From Marvania coccoides (lineage: Eukaryota > Chlorophyta > Trebouxiophyceae > Chlorellales > Chlorellaceae): a stretch of DNA of 64,000 nt. The position numbers and the translations under genes are program-made. Within the stretch, counting starts at the first letter, position 1; each line of letters opens with the position of its first letter. Where the stretch lies: the NCBI GenBank assembly GCA_963854735.1, contig OY978098.1, positions 2,244,001-2,308,000 on the forward strand, written 5' to 3'. Of the stretch, positions 23,465-34,870 are shown piece after piece. The notes beneath the pieces were generated by a model. It saw only the letters and a program-made list of their open reading frames with translations. It was not told the origin of the DNA and did no database searches.

Positions 23465-24649
23465 ATGTTGCGCCGGACGGCCCAAGCCCTTCTCCCCAAA
23501 TTTTTGGGTCAGGGCAGCAGCAGCGGAATAGGCTGCCTTTCGGCGCTTAATCACCTACCTACGTGGAATGTGAATGAGGAAAAGCCGGCGGCGAGCGCGG
23601 CGCCCTCCTCATCGTGGCCCGCATTGCGACGAAGTGAGGATTGGAAATGGGAATTTTTGTGTGTGGAGCGACGATGCACCCACCTGCCAGCTCCCATTTT
23701 TTTAATCCCGCGGTTTCGCTGGTGGAATTCGGCGTGTGGGAGGGAGTACACGAATCCCAGCTCTCCTTTTCCTGGAGGCCCAAAAACTGATTTCATTATT
23801 TATTATTTGCAGGCTTCGCTGCAGACGCCTCCACCTCCGTGGCCCTCGGGTCCGTAGACGGCATGCTCCCCACCACCTACGCCACTAAGAACCCCACCCC
23901 GAACATCATGTATGACGCCTCCAACCACGACCAGTTTGCGCCCGGCGGCGACGTCAACAAGCGCGCCTTCACCTACTTCGTGCTCACCGGCGGGCGCTTC
24001 GTGTACGCCTCCGCCATTCGCCTGGCCGTGCTCAAGTTCATTCTGAGTATGACTGCCACCAAGGACGTGCTGGCCATGGCATCCCTGGAGGTTGATCTTG
24101 GCAACATCGCTGAGGGGCAGACCGTGACGGTCAAGTGGCGTGGAAAGCCCGTCTTCATCCGCCACCGCACCGCAGAGGACATCGCCAAGGCCGCGGACGT
24201 CAACCTGGCCACCCTGCGGGACCCTCAGCCCGATGAGGCACGGGCCCAGAAGCCCGAGTGGTTGATCCTGGTGGGCGTGTGCACCCACCTGGGGTGCGTG
24301 CCACTGTCCAACGCGGGAGACTACAACGGATGGTTCTGGTGAGTTAGTTGGTTCGTTTTGAAATGACCGCGTTAGGGATTGGTTTTGTTTGGGAGGGGGC
24401 AGCTAAGGAAATGAATGATATTTAATGGGGAGGGAGGAATGGGCAGACGCATGGCATTGTCTCATGTTATCGCAGCTTTAGTACGCCAACTGAATGGCTG
24501 ACCCTTCATCATGTTTCCCCTCCCCCTGCAGCCCATGCCACGGCACTCACTATGACACCTCTGGACGCATCCGCAAGGGCCCTGCGCCCTTCAACCTGGA
24601 GGTGCCCACCTACTCGTTCATGGACGAGTCCAAGGTCGTCATCGGCTGA
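23465..24649 (+). CDS. UQCRFS1: Mitochondrial Rieske iron-sulfur protein, cytochrome bc1 complex
   Basis: Three exons: 23465..23633, 23813..24338, 24532..24649; 270 residues. The Arg-rich N-terminus ([10 protein letters not shown] ... LRRSFAAD) is a mitochondrial presequence. A membrane-anchor region ([25 protein letters not shown], residues about 100-125) is followed by the soluble domain. Both cluster boxes are intact: CTHLGCVPL and, assembled across intron 2, [10 protein letters not shown]; these supply the two Cys and two His ligands of the 2Fe-2S cluster plus the disulfide Cys pair. Carries electrons from ubiquinol to cytochrome c1 in respiratory complex III. GWxC-PCHG context and lack of a plastid leader distinguish it from the cytochrome b6f PetC protein. 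Confidence 0.96.
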
Positions 24650-25005
24650 GCTGATGGTCGCCAAATCTGAGTAATTAGCCAAATCCCTACCTCTTTCGCG
24701 CTTTTTTTCTTTTTCTTTCTTTTGCTTTTTCTACTAGTAATGGTAGCACCGATTCTTCATTAACATGCACAGCAACAGCTCTTTCTTTAATAACAAAACC
24801 CGTAAATTTAGGGAATCCGTGAATTGAATATGTAGAGCAGAAAGAGATTGCAAAGGAAAAATAATAAACATGTCTAGAGTCTAGAATTGTCGCATGGGTA
24901 TTAGAAAGACTTTATGGAATCAGGTTTCAGTCAAAGTTGTGCAACAATAAAGAAATGAAAAAAAACAGGCTGCACATTCGTTCAAAAAGATACTAAAACA
25001 TAAAA
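24650..25005. other. Convergent spacer, Rieske / Pol delta-like
   Basis: 356 bp of AT-rich sequence between two 3' ends, with AATAAA-like elements on both strands. No ORF. Confidence 0.5.
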
Positions 25006-28000
25006 TCAGAAAATTTCCAGCCGGTGCAATTTAGTTTCAGCGGCCCGCAGGCCCGCATTCGTGGCCAGCCTCGAGTACGTCAGCGGGCACTCCCCATTGT
25101 CACACAGCACGCGCTGCGTCACCAGCCCGCTGTGGCACTGCCTGCAATTCGAATGCGCCGCACTGTGCTGGGCCTCCAGCACCGCCACCTCGTGCTGCAC
25201 CGCCAGGTAAGCCTCTTCCCACCGCCCAGCCTCCAATTTGCAGCTGGAGCACAGCCCAGGGGCGTCCCCCGCCGCCTGGTGCGTGCCTGGCATCGACCGC
25301 CTGCAGCCAATGCACTTGGCGGTGGCTTTGAAAAAACTCAGCATGCCCAGCTGTTTCTGCTGCCCTTTGCCTGGCGAGGGGCTGGCCGGGCCAGCTATTC
25401 CTCTACTGCGGTTGCCGTTGCCTCCGCTGTGGCCTGTGGCAACGTCTACCCTCACCAGAGTGTGAGGTCCGCTCATCAGTGCCTGCAGCTGTCCCGGGGA
25501 CAAACACGTCGCAAACAGCTCCTGCAGCGGCCGCTGCATCTTGTTCTTCCAGTACAGGTCGTAGTCCAGCGGGGCGCCGCTGCGTGCCGCCTCGTAGGGG
25601 TCTTCAGCGGCGTCGTCTTGCTTCTTCTGCCCCGCCGTCAGCACGTACTGCAGCCGCTCCCCCAGCACAAACGTCCGCCCAGGGTCCCGCTGCGACAGCC
25701 GCACCGCCAGTGAAGCGTGCGGGCCTTTCACCGCCTCCTCGCTGCCGCCACTGCCAGGCTGTTCAGAAGCGCCCGCGCCATTCCCCCCCTCGCCGCCTCC
25801 CGCCGCCGCCTTCTCCACCTGCTCCCCCGTCACCCGCCACAGCCCCCCCGTCATCGCCAGCTCGTGGGGCAGCACTTTTCCGCTCAGCAGGCGCCTCACT
25901 TCGTCTTCGACAAACTTCACAGCCCCTGCAACGTCGCCCTCCATAATGATCCGCACTAGCGCGCCGTGCAGGGTGGTGCGCAGAATGGGAGCCGCCTGCC
26001 GCCACATGCTGCGCAGCCCCTTCACCATCAGGCTGCCGCCACGCGCCACGTCAGACTCCCGCTCGAAAGCGCGCCCGGCGTAGCGGTTGATGTGCAGCAG
26101 CACAAAAGGCGCAAAAACCCGCTCAAACTTCAGCTCCATGGGGGGAGGGCAGCTGGAGGTGACCACCTGCGCCGCCAGGCGGCCGGTTTGAATGGCCGCT
26201 TCGATGCCGGGCGCCCGAGGCAGCAGAAGAAAGAGCGAATCTGTGTGGCCGTAGATCACGCGGGCGTCTGCCCCCGCGGATCCCAGCCTGCCGTCTGCTG
26301 CCGCTGCGTTGAGCATGTCCCTCGCCCGCGTGCAGTACTGAGCGCCGTACGCCAGGCAGCTATCAGCCAGCGGAACACACTGCAGGTTGCTTGCGCCAGC
26401 CCCTGTGAACCCGTACAGCGCGTTGCTTGTGACTTTAAGCGCCTTTTGGCGAGAATCCAGCACCGCTTTGCGCGCTGGGTCCTGCTCTGTGGCCAGCTGG
26501 GCGCGGGTGGCGGAGCGCGCGGAAGTGAGCGCAGCCAGGATGGAAGGCAGCACGCCAGCGCGGACGCCCGGTTTCACGAACTTTGCGCCTGTGGGGGTGA
26601 CGATGACTTGGTCTGAGGGAAAGGCGTCGGCGTCCTCAGGGTGCAGTAGCGTCGTGTAGCACCTGTGCAATTTAAATCACTCAAATTTTTGGCTTTATAA
26701 TCCATCGAAACACCGCAAAACAGCTATGTAAGGTATATAGGCAAAATATACACAAAATCAGTAAACTCACAGGTTGTGTGCGCGGTAAATGGAGGGGTAG
26801 AGGCTGGCAAAGTCGAGCACTGCCACCGGGTGCCTGTGCAGCCCCGTGGTTCCCGTCTCCACTGGGTGCATGATGAAGGTGTGGGCGCTGAGGGGGGTGG
26901 CCTCTCCGCGAGACGGCACCACCAGGCTGCCCCGCCGGGCAGTGCGCAGCAGCAGGCTCCAGGTGCGAATCATCTGAGCGTTGTACATAACCTGCGAACG
27001 GAAGTAACATATATTTCTAAGCATTTAAGAACAAGAGTGTTATTTCTTTATATATTGCCTCTCTAAGGTATGCATCCTTGCCTGCTGCAGCGTCAGCCCT
27101 GTGGCCCGGCCCATCTCAATGGCCTCGGTGATGGTGGCCAGGCGGACCATCAAAGCACGCACAGCACCCACACGCCGCATGGAGTACCGCGCCACGCGCA
27201 GCACGTCTGCAGCCGCCACCTCCTGCTGCGCCTGCTGCGTGGAAACCCCCGCCAGAGCTGCCAGCCTGTGAGCTCCCAGCACCTCGAGCGTCTCTCCCAG
27301 CAGGCTTTGCACGCAGTCCGCCAGGCTGAAGGACCCCAGGTTGCAGGCGGTGAGGATGTGGCGCAGGGCGTCAACCACCAGGCGCCCCTCAATGTCAGCC
27401 CTGGAAGAAAGAATGAAGGAAAGAGACTGAGGTGACTCGTGATACAAATTTGAGTGTTTAGACTCCGCACAGAGACGATTAAATTGCATTCCATTCATCA
27501 GGAATAAATGCCAGTATTATTGGCGGTGAAATATAGGTAGATAAGAAGCTTAATTGCCTATAGAAAAAGAAAATAGGAGCCCCACCTGAAGGTCTCTTGG
27601 TTGCTGGTGCTGCTCATGCGGGACTGGTTTCTGACCCAGGCAGCAGAGTACATGGTGATGCGCTTGGCCGAGAACGCCGAGGCGTGCGCCGCATCGTGGC
27701 GCGACAGCCGCAGGGGACCCAGCCGCAGTGCGGCAAAGCGCTGGGCGATGGCCTCCAGCGTGTGGGCCACCTGAAACACAGCAACGACGTCGGGATCCGC
27801 AGACATGGCGTAGCGGTGCCACGTCAGCAGCAGCTCCGCCTCGCTGCCGCATGCCACCACCGTCGCCCCGCTGGTGAGCTCACCCAACCCAGAACGCCTC
27901 TGCAGGGCGTTGCCGCCGTGCCCCGCCAGCAGAAACACCACAGAGCGATACGGGGCAAGCCCACCAGCCTCTTTGACCGCGGCCAGCCCGGAAAATTTGG

Positions 28001-29668
28001 CAGTGCCAGCGCTGGTGGGCCCGCCGGCGACTGCTGCAGCGGAGAGGCCCACCGCTGCTGCTGCCCCATCGCCACCCTCTTCATCTCCCTCAAAACCATC
28101 ACCACCAGACATCCCCCCGTCTCTCTCTTCTCCAGCTTCTACACTGGGAGCCGCAGTGGCTGTGGAGTCGGCAAGCAGAGTGCAAGAAATGGCGACGATG
28201 GGATCGCCTTGAGAGGGCACTGGCGCCCTCTCTCGGCCATCCCAGGTAGCCATGCAGACGTCCAGCATCATCACCCGCAGCGGCGCAATGTCGCCGCGGA
28301 GGGCGGCCGCAGCAGCGCGGCTGGAGGTCTCTGAGGGAGCAGAAGCGGCGGCAACAGCGGGAGACCCCCCAAAAGGTGTCCAGGCGGGGTCTGCGAGCTG
28401 CGTGGCATCAGGAGACCTGTATATTTCACAGGAAAAAAGGCAAAAACTTCAATGGCTATTTTCGAACAGAGATTTTCTTCTTGGTAAAATAAAATTGAAC
28501 TTTATTGTAAAAAGTATCCACTCACAGGCAGATCAGGGAGCGCCAGGGCGCAGAAATCTCGATGTCACAGGTAGAAACACGCCGGCCAGCAGCCACAGGG
28601 GCGTATCCTTCCCTCATTCCTCCCTCCCCGCCACCACAAGCTCCCCCTGCTGCCCCCTTTTGCGGCGTGCGCACCTCCACAGCGTTGGCAGGGGCTGGGG
28701 TCCCCACTCCCGCAGATACGCACACCCACGCCCCGCAGGACAGCGGCGCGTCCGCCAAAAATCGCTGCAGTGGCACAACTTCATGCTCGTACAGCGTTGT
28801 GTCTTTCCAGGCAAATCCGGCGTGGCGCAGCGAGCCGTCGGTCATGGCACGCAGCACCGAGGTGCCTGCCCTGCGGGCGTTGGCCCCTGGCGCCATAACC
28901 AGCTTCAGGTAGGTATCGCCATTGGGAAAATCAGGACGGTAGTGCAGCAGCGGGGTGCGGTGCAATGGCTCGATGCTGCGGATGGCGCTGTCGGGGGGGA
29001 TGGTGCGGTTGAGTCGCATGCGGAGGACGGTCAGCTGGTCAGGTTCTTCGTCCCAGGAGATCACAGCGTCCTGCCGCTGCTGCTTTGTACTGCCGTGGTC
29101 TTCCCACCCTCCTGACTGGCCGAAGCTCGTCTCCGGGCGGCGGGGGCTGGCAATGTAGAAGTAGGGCTGGAAATCATCGATGCGCAGCAGCACAGAGTGG
29201 CCTGCCGTAGTTGTTCCCCACACTGAGAAGCGGGAACCGCCAGCCTCTTCCACGACATCCAGCACCATGAAAACGAGGTCCTGGGGGTTGAAGAAATATG
29301 TGTATAATAAGTTTTGATTGGTTAAAGACGTGAGAGAAGGGTAATGACACAGGGGCGCAAGGCTTGAAGAGAGGAATGGGCGGGAGTTGTTAACGAAAGC
29401 GGGAGAGCGTACCTGCGTTTCGTCAAATGCGATGGGTTCCTTTTGGGCGACCAGATGCTCGATGTTCCTGCGCCGTGACGGCAGTGCAGGGCTTAGAAAA
29501 GGCGTGAATTTTGTTGTCGATTGCTTTTTTCTCCCGTCGTCCAGCTTACCTTGGAGCAGGGGGTGGGCCTGCCACAGCGTCGTTCTCGTAGCGCAGCCGC
29601 ACAGGGGTGATATTTTGGCCGATCTGATGCTGGGCTGGCCGCTTCTTCGCAGGCGTCTTAGGTGACAT
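25006..29668 (-). CDS. Divergent DNA polymerase delta catalytic-subunit-like protein
   Basis: Seven exons on the minus strand: 29668..29550, 29467..29413, 29280..28526, 28416..27586, 27400..27082, 26991..26771, 26662..25006; about 1,318 residues (POLD1 is about 1,100). The order of blocks is that of POLD1: PYFYIASP in the N-terminal domain, Exo I (CDIE), a GDPIVAIS block, EGRLVVDAL, polymerase motif A (LDFASLYPSI), motif B (KVTSNALYGFTGA), motif C, and a C-terminal pair of cysteine motifs (CIGC...CSSC and CRQC...C-x4-C) like the zinc and 4Fe-4S modules of Pol delta. Motif C reads YGHTDS, where B-family enzymes have YGDTDS. The Exo II GYNxxxFD box is replaced (VFQVAHTL) and the Exo III Asp is Arg (YSMRR). 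KKRY is INRY. Catalysis is therefore doubtful. Intron 5 has a GC donor (27081). Divergent from FAD synthetase. Confidence 0.87.
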
Positions 29669-30024
29669 GTTTTTATTCAGATCATCTGAAGATATATTTT
29701 TTAGTAAAGGAACACAATGGGGCGCAGTGGGGCAAAAACAAGGCACATCGGCCGCGAACTATTTTTTTGAATATGCGAATGAATATTAATGCGTTAAAAT
29801 TAATCGTACAGGGAAATTGAGGTCTCTTTTCGAACTCACAAAGCAATCTCACTTTACACTTAACAAACAACAGTGCTCTGGTCATTTTGATTAATACATT
29901 GCGTATTTAATTAATGAAGCCCTTCCCTTTCCCAGAGGGAAGGGTAAGGGGGATCCCAGGAAATTCATTACATTTTCATTTGTTCTCTACTCTCCCACGT
30001 TCAGTTTCAAATGCATTGATTACC
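29669..30024. promoter_or_regulatory. Divergent promoter region, Pol delta-like / FAD synthetase
   Basis: 356 bp between start codons, AT-rich. Near its right end is a 9-bp perfect inverted repeat (29920-29928 with 29936-29944, 7-nt loop) that would form a GC-rich hairpin in the FAD synthetase leader. An ATG at 29914 is in frame with FAD synthetase and would add 37 residues; the ATG at 30025 (ACCATGG) has a better start context. Confidence 0.5.
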
Positions 30025-31154
30025 ATGGCTTTGAAATTGTCTTGCACCAAACCTTGGATCACAGCATCGCGGAACTCCGACACCTTGCCCCCTAGACGGC
30101 AATTTTTTCGTCAAGCTACTCCCGTCACCGCCAGCGACTTTGACTCCGTCTCTTCCTACTGCGGTAAGCTCTCTTTTTTCCCAAGAATATATTTGTAAAT
30201 GAGCTCTTCGTTTTCTTCCTCATAATCTAATTGCACTTTTCCTCATTCTTACCCCATACCAACAATTTATTTTTATTTTCCGCTGCAGACCGAGAATGCT
30301 CCCGAGAGGGCTGGCGCAGGCCGCTACAGCCCATGGACTCCGGCCAGATGGCCCCCATAATAGCTCTGGGCAAGTTTGACGCGCTGCACAGAGGGCACCA
30401 AGAGCTTGCAATCGCTGCAGCTGGTCTTGGCGGCATCCCGTGGCTGGTCAGTTTTGCCGGCATGGCAGAGGTGCTGCGATGGCCCAAACGACGGCCGCTG
30501 GTGGCGCCACTCGACCGCCGACGTGTCATGCGCACATGGAGGGCAGCTTGCGGTGGAAAGACGCCCACGGAGTGCGCAATTCCGTTCGCAGAGGTGCGCT
30601 CGATGCCGCCAGAGGCCTTTGTGAAGCTGCTGGCGAAGGAGCTGCAGGTGGGAGGCGTGGCGGTGGGGTACAACTACCGCTTTGGGTACAAAGCGGCAGG
30701 CGACTCTGCGTTGTTGAAGTCTCTAGGGGCTGCTTATGGGCTGAAGGTGGCGGTGGTGGATTTAATCGAGCATGAAGGGGAGCTAGAGGGAGAGGTGGTG
30801 TCCTCCAGCTTCGTGCGAGAAGCGCTAGCGGAGGGGGACATGGCGGCGGTGGCGTACTGCCTAGGGCGGCCGTACCGCCTTGTGGGGGAAGCGACGGCGA
30901 CGGCAGGCAGCAGGCTCGGCATGCAAAGCACGAGGCTTTTCAACCAGCCGCCTGTCCCTGGGGTGTACCCGGTGCTGGTGCAAGTGGCTGCTCCTGGCAG
31001 TGAAATGGGCCACGTGGGTGAAGGGGTGCCAGCTGAGGCGGTGGTGACTGAACATGAAGTTGACGTTATGGCAGCACCAGAGAGCTTACTGGCTCAGCCA
31101 GGCGATCTCCTGGTTCTAGACTTTATGGACAGCGACCCCGCTAGCATGGATTGA
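30025..31154 (+). CDS. RIBF: Chloroplast FAD synthetase (RibF-type FMN adenylyltransferase)
   Basis: Two exons, 30025..30163 and 30289..31154, 334 residues. The Ser/Thr/Arg-rich N-terminus of about 45 residues fits a plastid transit peptide. Residues from about 62 match plant RibF: IIALGKFDALHRGHQEL (nucleotidyltransferase motif with the HxGH-like signature), LVSFAGMAEVLRWP, the Arg-rich DRRRVMRTW, VGYNYRFGYKAAGD and VSSSFVREALAEGDM (S-S-x-x-R of the adenylyltransferase). There is no riboflavin kinase domain, as in plant RIBF1/2, so the reaction is FMN plus ATP to FAD in the plastid. The C-terminal 90 residues are variable. A start 37 codons upstream (29914) is possible. Confidence 0.92.
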
Positions 31155-31369
31155 TTATCACACAAAAAAATATTGTAAAACAAAAGCAATTCAAAACAAC
31201 AACAAAATCATGTTGAACTATATATTTTATATATACATATATATTTTTTAATTTTGGTCTACATGCAATGCGCTGAATTTGATGTCATCATCTCTTTTCA
31301 GGATGAGAATTTGTCAATGTGGTGGGGGTCATTATCGAGGTTCATGTACATGTACATTTTTCTTTTTCT

Positions 31370-34256
31370 CTAATTTTCTTTTTCTTCGCCCTTAGCTTCG
31401 AGCGCTGCAACGTAGGCAGCCAGATCCTTCTCCAGGGGCCACTCCTCCCGCGGCAACGTATTCTTTCCGCCATACCTGGTCGGCAGCACGTCTTCATCGA
31501 TCCACTCAAGCATGGCCCGCCGAGCCCCCTCCTTGTCCTTCTTCGAGAACAGCTGCATCTGCTCCCGCACTTTGGGAGGGATCATGGGTGACACGATCTT
31601 CCACGCCACCGCCCACCACCCTGGGGCGTTCACCAGGAAGCAGCGCTGCAGGCGTTGAGGGTAGTTCATGCTGAGCATACTGCCCACTCGCGTGATGAGC
31701 TTGAACCCTTGGCTGCGCAGGTCGCTCATGCCCAGCCCGTCTAGGTCGACGATCTTCACCGTCTTGCCGTGCGGCAAGGGGCGGGGGTCCAGCTTGGTGA
31801 AGGCGTACTGAAGAAAGGCGAGGAAGAAAGAAAGAATGTAACTGCAACTTAACGTATGGATAAAAAAACAAATGCGTCCATACCTGGTAGGTGAACAGCA
31901 GGTGCTCCAGCATGGCCTGCTCGCTGACGCCCATGGCCGCAATTTTATCGTACGCCAGCGGCCATTGCCCGTACCCCTCCACCTCCACCAGGCAGTCCTT
32001 CTTCTTGCTCCACCCCGGGTAGCCGTGCGGGTAGTGCAGCTTCATGGCCGCAAACGCGGGCTGGGGGCGCACCAGAACGTCAGTGAGCTTGTTGGAAGTG
32101 AACCAATGTGCCATGGCCGACAGCGCCGCAAACGCCTTGTTCTCGGAGCCCAGGCCCACGACGAAGCGCTTTGCAATGTCTGCGGAGAGCACCAGCGGGT
32201 ACTGCGCGACCAGCAGGCGGATGTGCTGTGGCAGGCCGACAAATGCAGCTTGGTCCGGGGACTGCGCAGCTGCGGGGGCGGAGAGGGATAGCGTGCGGTT
32301 GACAATGCGCAGGGTCCTGTTGAGCTGCTCCTCGCGCTCCTGGATCTCTAGGTCCAGCAGCACGAGCCTCCACTTGAAAAACTGGGAGGCGCCGCCGGGG
32401 AGGCCAGGCTCTGAGGCGGAGAGGCGCGACAGCTGCGCGCGCACCCGCCGCACTACCGCAGAAGCGCCGCTGAGTATGGCGATGCGGAACAGCACCCCCA
32501 TGGAGTCGCCCTGGAAGAAGAAGAAGAAAAAGAAACGGAGGAAGAACCAAATGTGTGCAATGGCGTGGAAGAAAAAATGTGGAGAAAACCCAACAACAAA
32601 AAAGATTTAAAAAAATGCTTTATGCTAAACCTACCGACGACGAAGTAGCCGAAGGTGAGGCAGGACGATGCCGCCTGGGCGTTGCCGCTGTTGCCCTCGA
32701 AGACACGGCGGCGCTGCCCCTCTCCATCTCCGGACCACCGCTCTGCGGCCTGCTGCCGGCGCCCTCCTCCTCCTCCCCTCGAATCGCCCGCCACTGCAAC
32801 CTGATCGACCACTGCTTTGATGGTCGCAGCGAATTTTCCGGCTCCAGAGGGGCCCCGTGGAGATGCGCCAGAGTAGTCACAGGGGCGCTGCCCTCCGCCG
32901 CAGACTGCATCAGCGACAGCAGCGGGATCTCCGCGGACGCGGGGCCCAGCGGGGTGCTCAGGTGCACCCTCACCGAAGTTGACAGCGATCGGCGAGAGGA
33001 GGGGGTGCCCAGCGCTGAGCTCACCTCGTAAGGGAGGTCCAGCTCCTCCCTCCAGTGCGGGTACGGGATCACGAACGCGTGCCCCCCGTTCCCACCCCTG
33101 CTCTTCCCTGAAACAACCCCTCTGGGGCTCCCTCCGCTTATGCTGGCGGCAGGGCTGCTGCCGTCGCCGCCGCCGCTGCTGCTGCTGCTCGCCCGAGCGC
33201 TGCCCTCCTCGCTTGAGCTCCTGCTGCTGCCGTCTCTGCTCTCACCCCGCCTCTCCTTCTCAGCCAGCGTGCTGGGCCCCACCGTGACCATCGTGATCGT
33301 AGATTCCACGCGCAGCGGTAGGCCGTCGCTGAGCCACAGCACGGCCAGCGCCAGCGCGCGCTGGGCGCGCTCCACCTCCTCTTTCAGCGCTTCTGCTTCC
33401 TCCGGGTCCCCAGCCACAATGGTGAAGTGGTGGGCGTTGGGGTGGACCAGGTGGGTGGATGCCGAAGCAGCGGTGTGCCACTTCAGCAAGGAACGCAGCA
33501 CCATCTGCGTCTGCTCCTCAACGGAGCCCTTCTTCGAGGGCCGGTTGGGCTGGTACCATACCTTCGAAGAGGAAGGGGGAAAAAGTAATAAAGTAGATGA
33601 AATGCCCCCAAACAGAAAAATGCTGGGGGGGAAAGCATATTTTGGAAGAAGAATTTTAAAAGGGTTTCACCCCACTTCGGGCCCATTCTTAGAGCATAGA
33701 GAAGGAAATGCCAGGTGATTGATTTCCAGTTCAAATAGAGGCAAAATCCTCCAAAGCAAGTTAGGTTGCGCTTTTATTTTTTTCCCTCCCGTCCCGTTGA
33801 GCTTCTCTTCCTCCTCACCTTGACCCTGTTTTCCTTGACAACCTCCACCTGGAGAATCTGATTCAACGCGACTCCCAGGCGGAACACCTGCCCCTCGTCC
33901 AGCTCTTCCAGCTGCTCAGGGTCGTCGACGCTGTCGGCAGAAACAGACGCACCGCCGTCAAAAGACTTAGGGCCCCCCTGCCGCCGCCGCTGAATGAAGC
34001 GAGACAGCGGGCCAGTTTTGGAGGCCACAACAGCGCTCTTGGCGGTCTCCATTGGGGGTTCCTCAAAGGCACCAGCGTCAGCGGTGGTGAAGATTTGCAG
34101 GGCATCGGGAGTGAGCACCAGCAGGTGCGAAACCTTTTTCTTGCAGCTGTGCGTCGTGTCGCCCTTGCCGTAGCTCTTGAGCCGCACGATAGAGGTGTAG
34201 AGGGGGAGGATGTCGTCTGCCAGGGCCTGAGAGCCACGTGGCTCCGGCATCGCCAT
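31370..34256 (-). CDS. SEC14-like protein with CRAL-TRIO domain and long N-terminal region
   Basis: Four exons: 34256..33819, 33561..32635, 32510..31884, 31807..31370; 809 residues; all joins in phase. The C-terminal 250 residues are a CRAL-TRIO/SEC14 lipid-binding domain: YGQWPLAYDKIAAMGVSEQ, PHGKTVKIVDLDGLGMSDL and the MLSMNYPQRLQRCFLVNAPGWW block, which is the helix-strand pair closing the lipid pocket. The N-terminal region starts near a PH-like strand pattern (SHLLVLTPDALQIFTT), then a domain that contains WYQPNRPSKKG and LLKWHTAASAS, and a Ser/Gly-rich insert of about 60 residues. SEC14 proteins move or present phosphatidylinositol and phosphatidylcholine; the exact role here is unknown. 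The frame stays open upstream without an ATG, so a further 5' exon cannot be excluded. Confidence 0.82.
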
Positions 34257-34870
34257 TGGGAGTAGCAACCGACGCAAATGCTTATCAGGGGGCCTTTGAC
34301 GCCTTCTGCTGTGTTTGTTGAGCGTCCACACGTAGTCCCTCCAGCCTATGATGCTGCTCTCCTCGGTGGAACAACTCCTTGGAGTCCCGACGGAAAGAAC
34401 TTGAAGACCGTTACGACTGGTGGCGTGGCTTAGGACAACGGCCTTGATTTATGATCACAAATAAATATGGATGGTCGGCGAAGGCTTGACAAATAACAAA
34501 ATTTAATTATTTCCTCAGTGGTCGTTGAGCCCGAGGGCCATCGATACAGCTGTGGGCCGAGCTCTACAACTAGCCAGAGAGATGTATGATATTAACAATT
34601 GCGATAATGGATTTCGGGCATCGGAAGAGGCACGAGACTCCAAAAACGAAAATTGCGCAAAATAAAATACGGGACTCCTCGTCAGCTTTTTCGAGCTTTT
34701 TCTACTAATTTTACCACATTTCATTGTTTTGAAAAACACAATAACGTATACTCGAAGACTTGGCGTGTCCGCGCTTGCGGGAAACAATGCTATTTTTCCC
34801 CCGAAAGTTTGTTTAATCCGCTCTTTTCTGAAGAGCGACCATCAACGTATTCTGTTACCCACATCCAACA
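34257..34870. promoter_or_regulatory. Divergent spacer, SEC14-like / RMR
   Basis: 614 bp between divergent starts. The first about 180 bp (34257-34440) remain open in the SEC14-like frame on the minus strand without an ATG, so they may be 5' UTR or an undetected first exon. The remainder is AT-rich. No other gene seen. Confidence 0.4.

Noticed and set aside
32453..32812. Hydrophobic frame (LTFGYFVVG) near the SEC14-like intron 2 boundary, possible membrane span
   Set aside because: This frame does not keep phase with exon 3 at 32510. The in-phase frame is the Ser/Ala-rich one.
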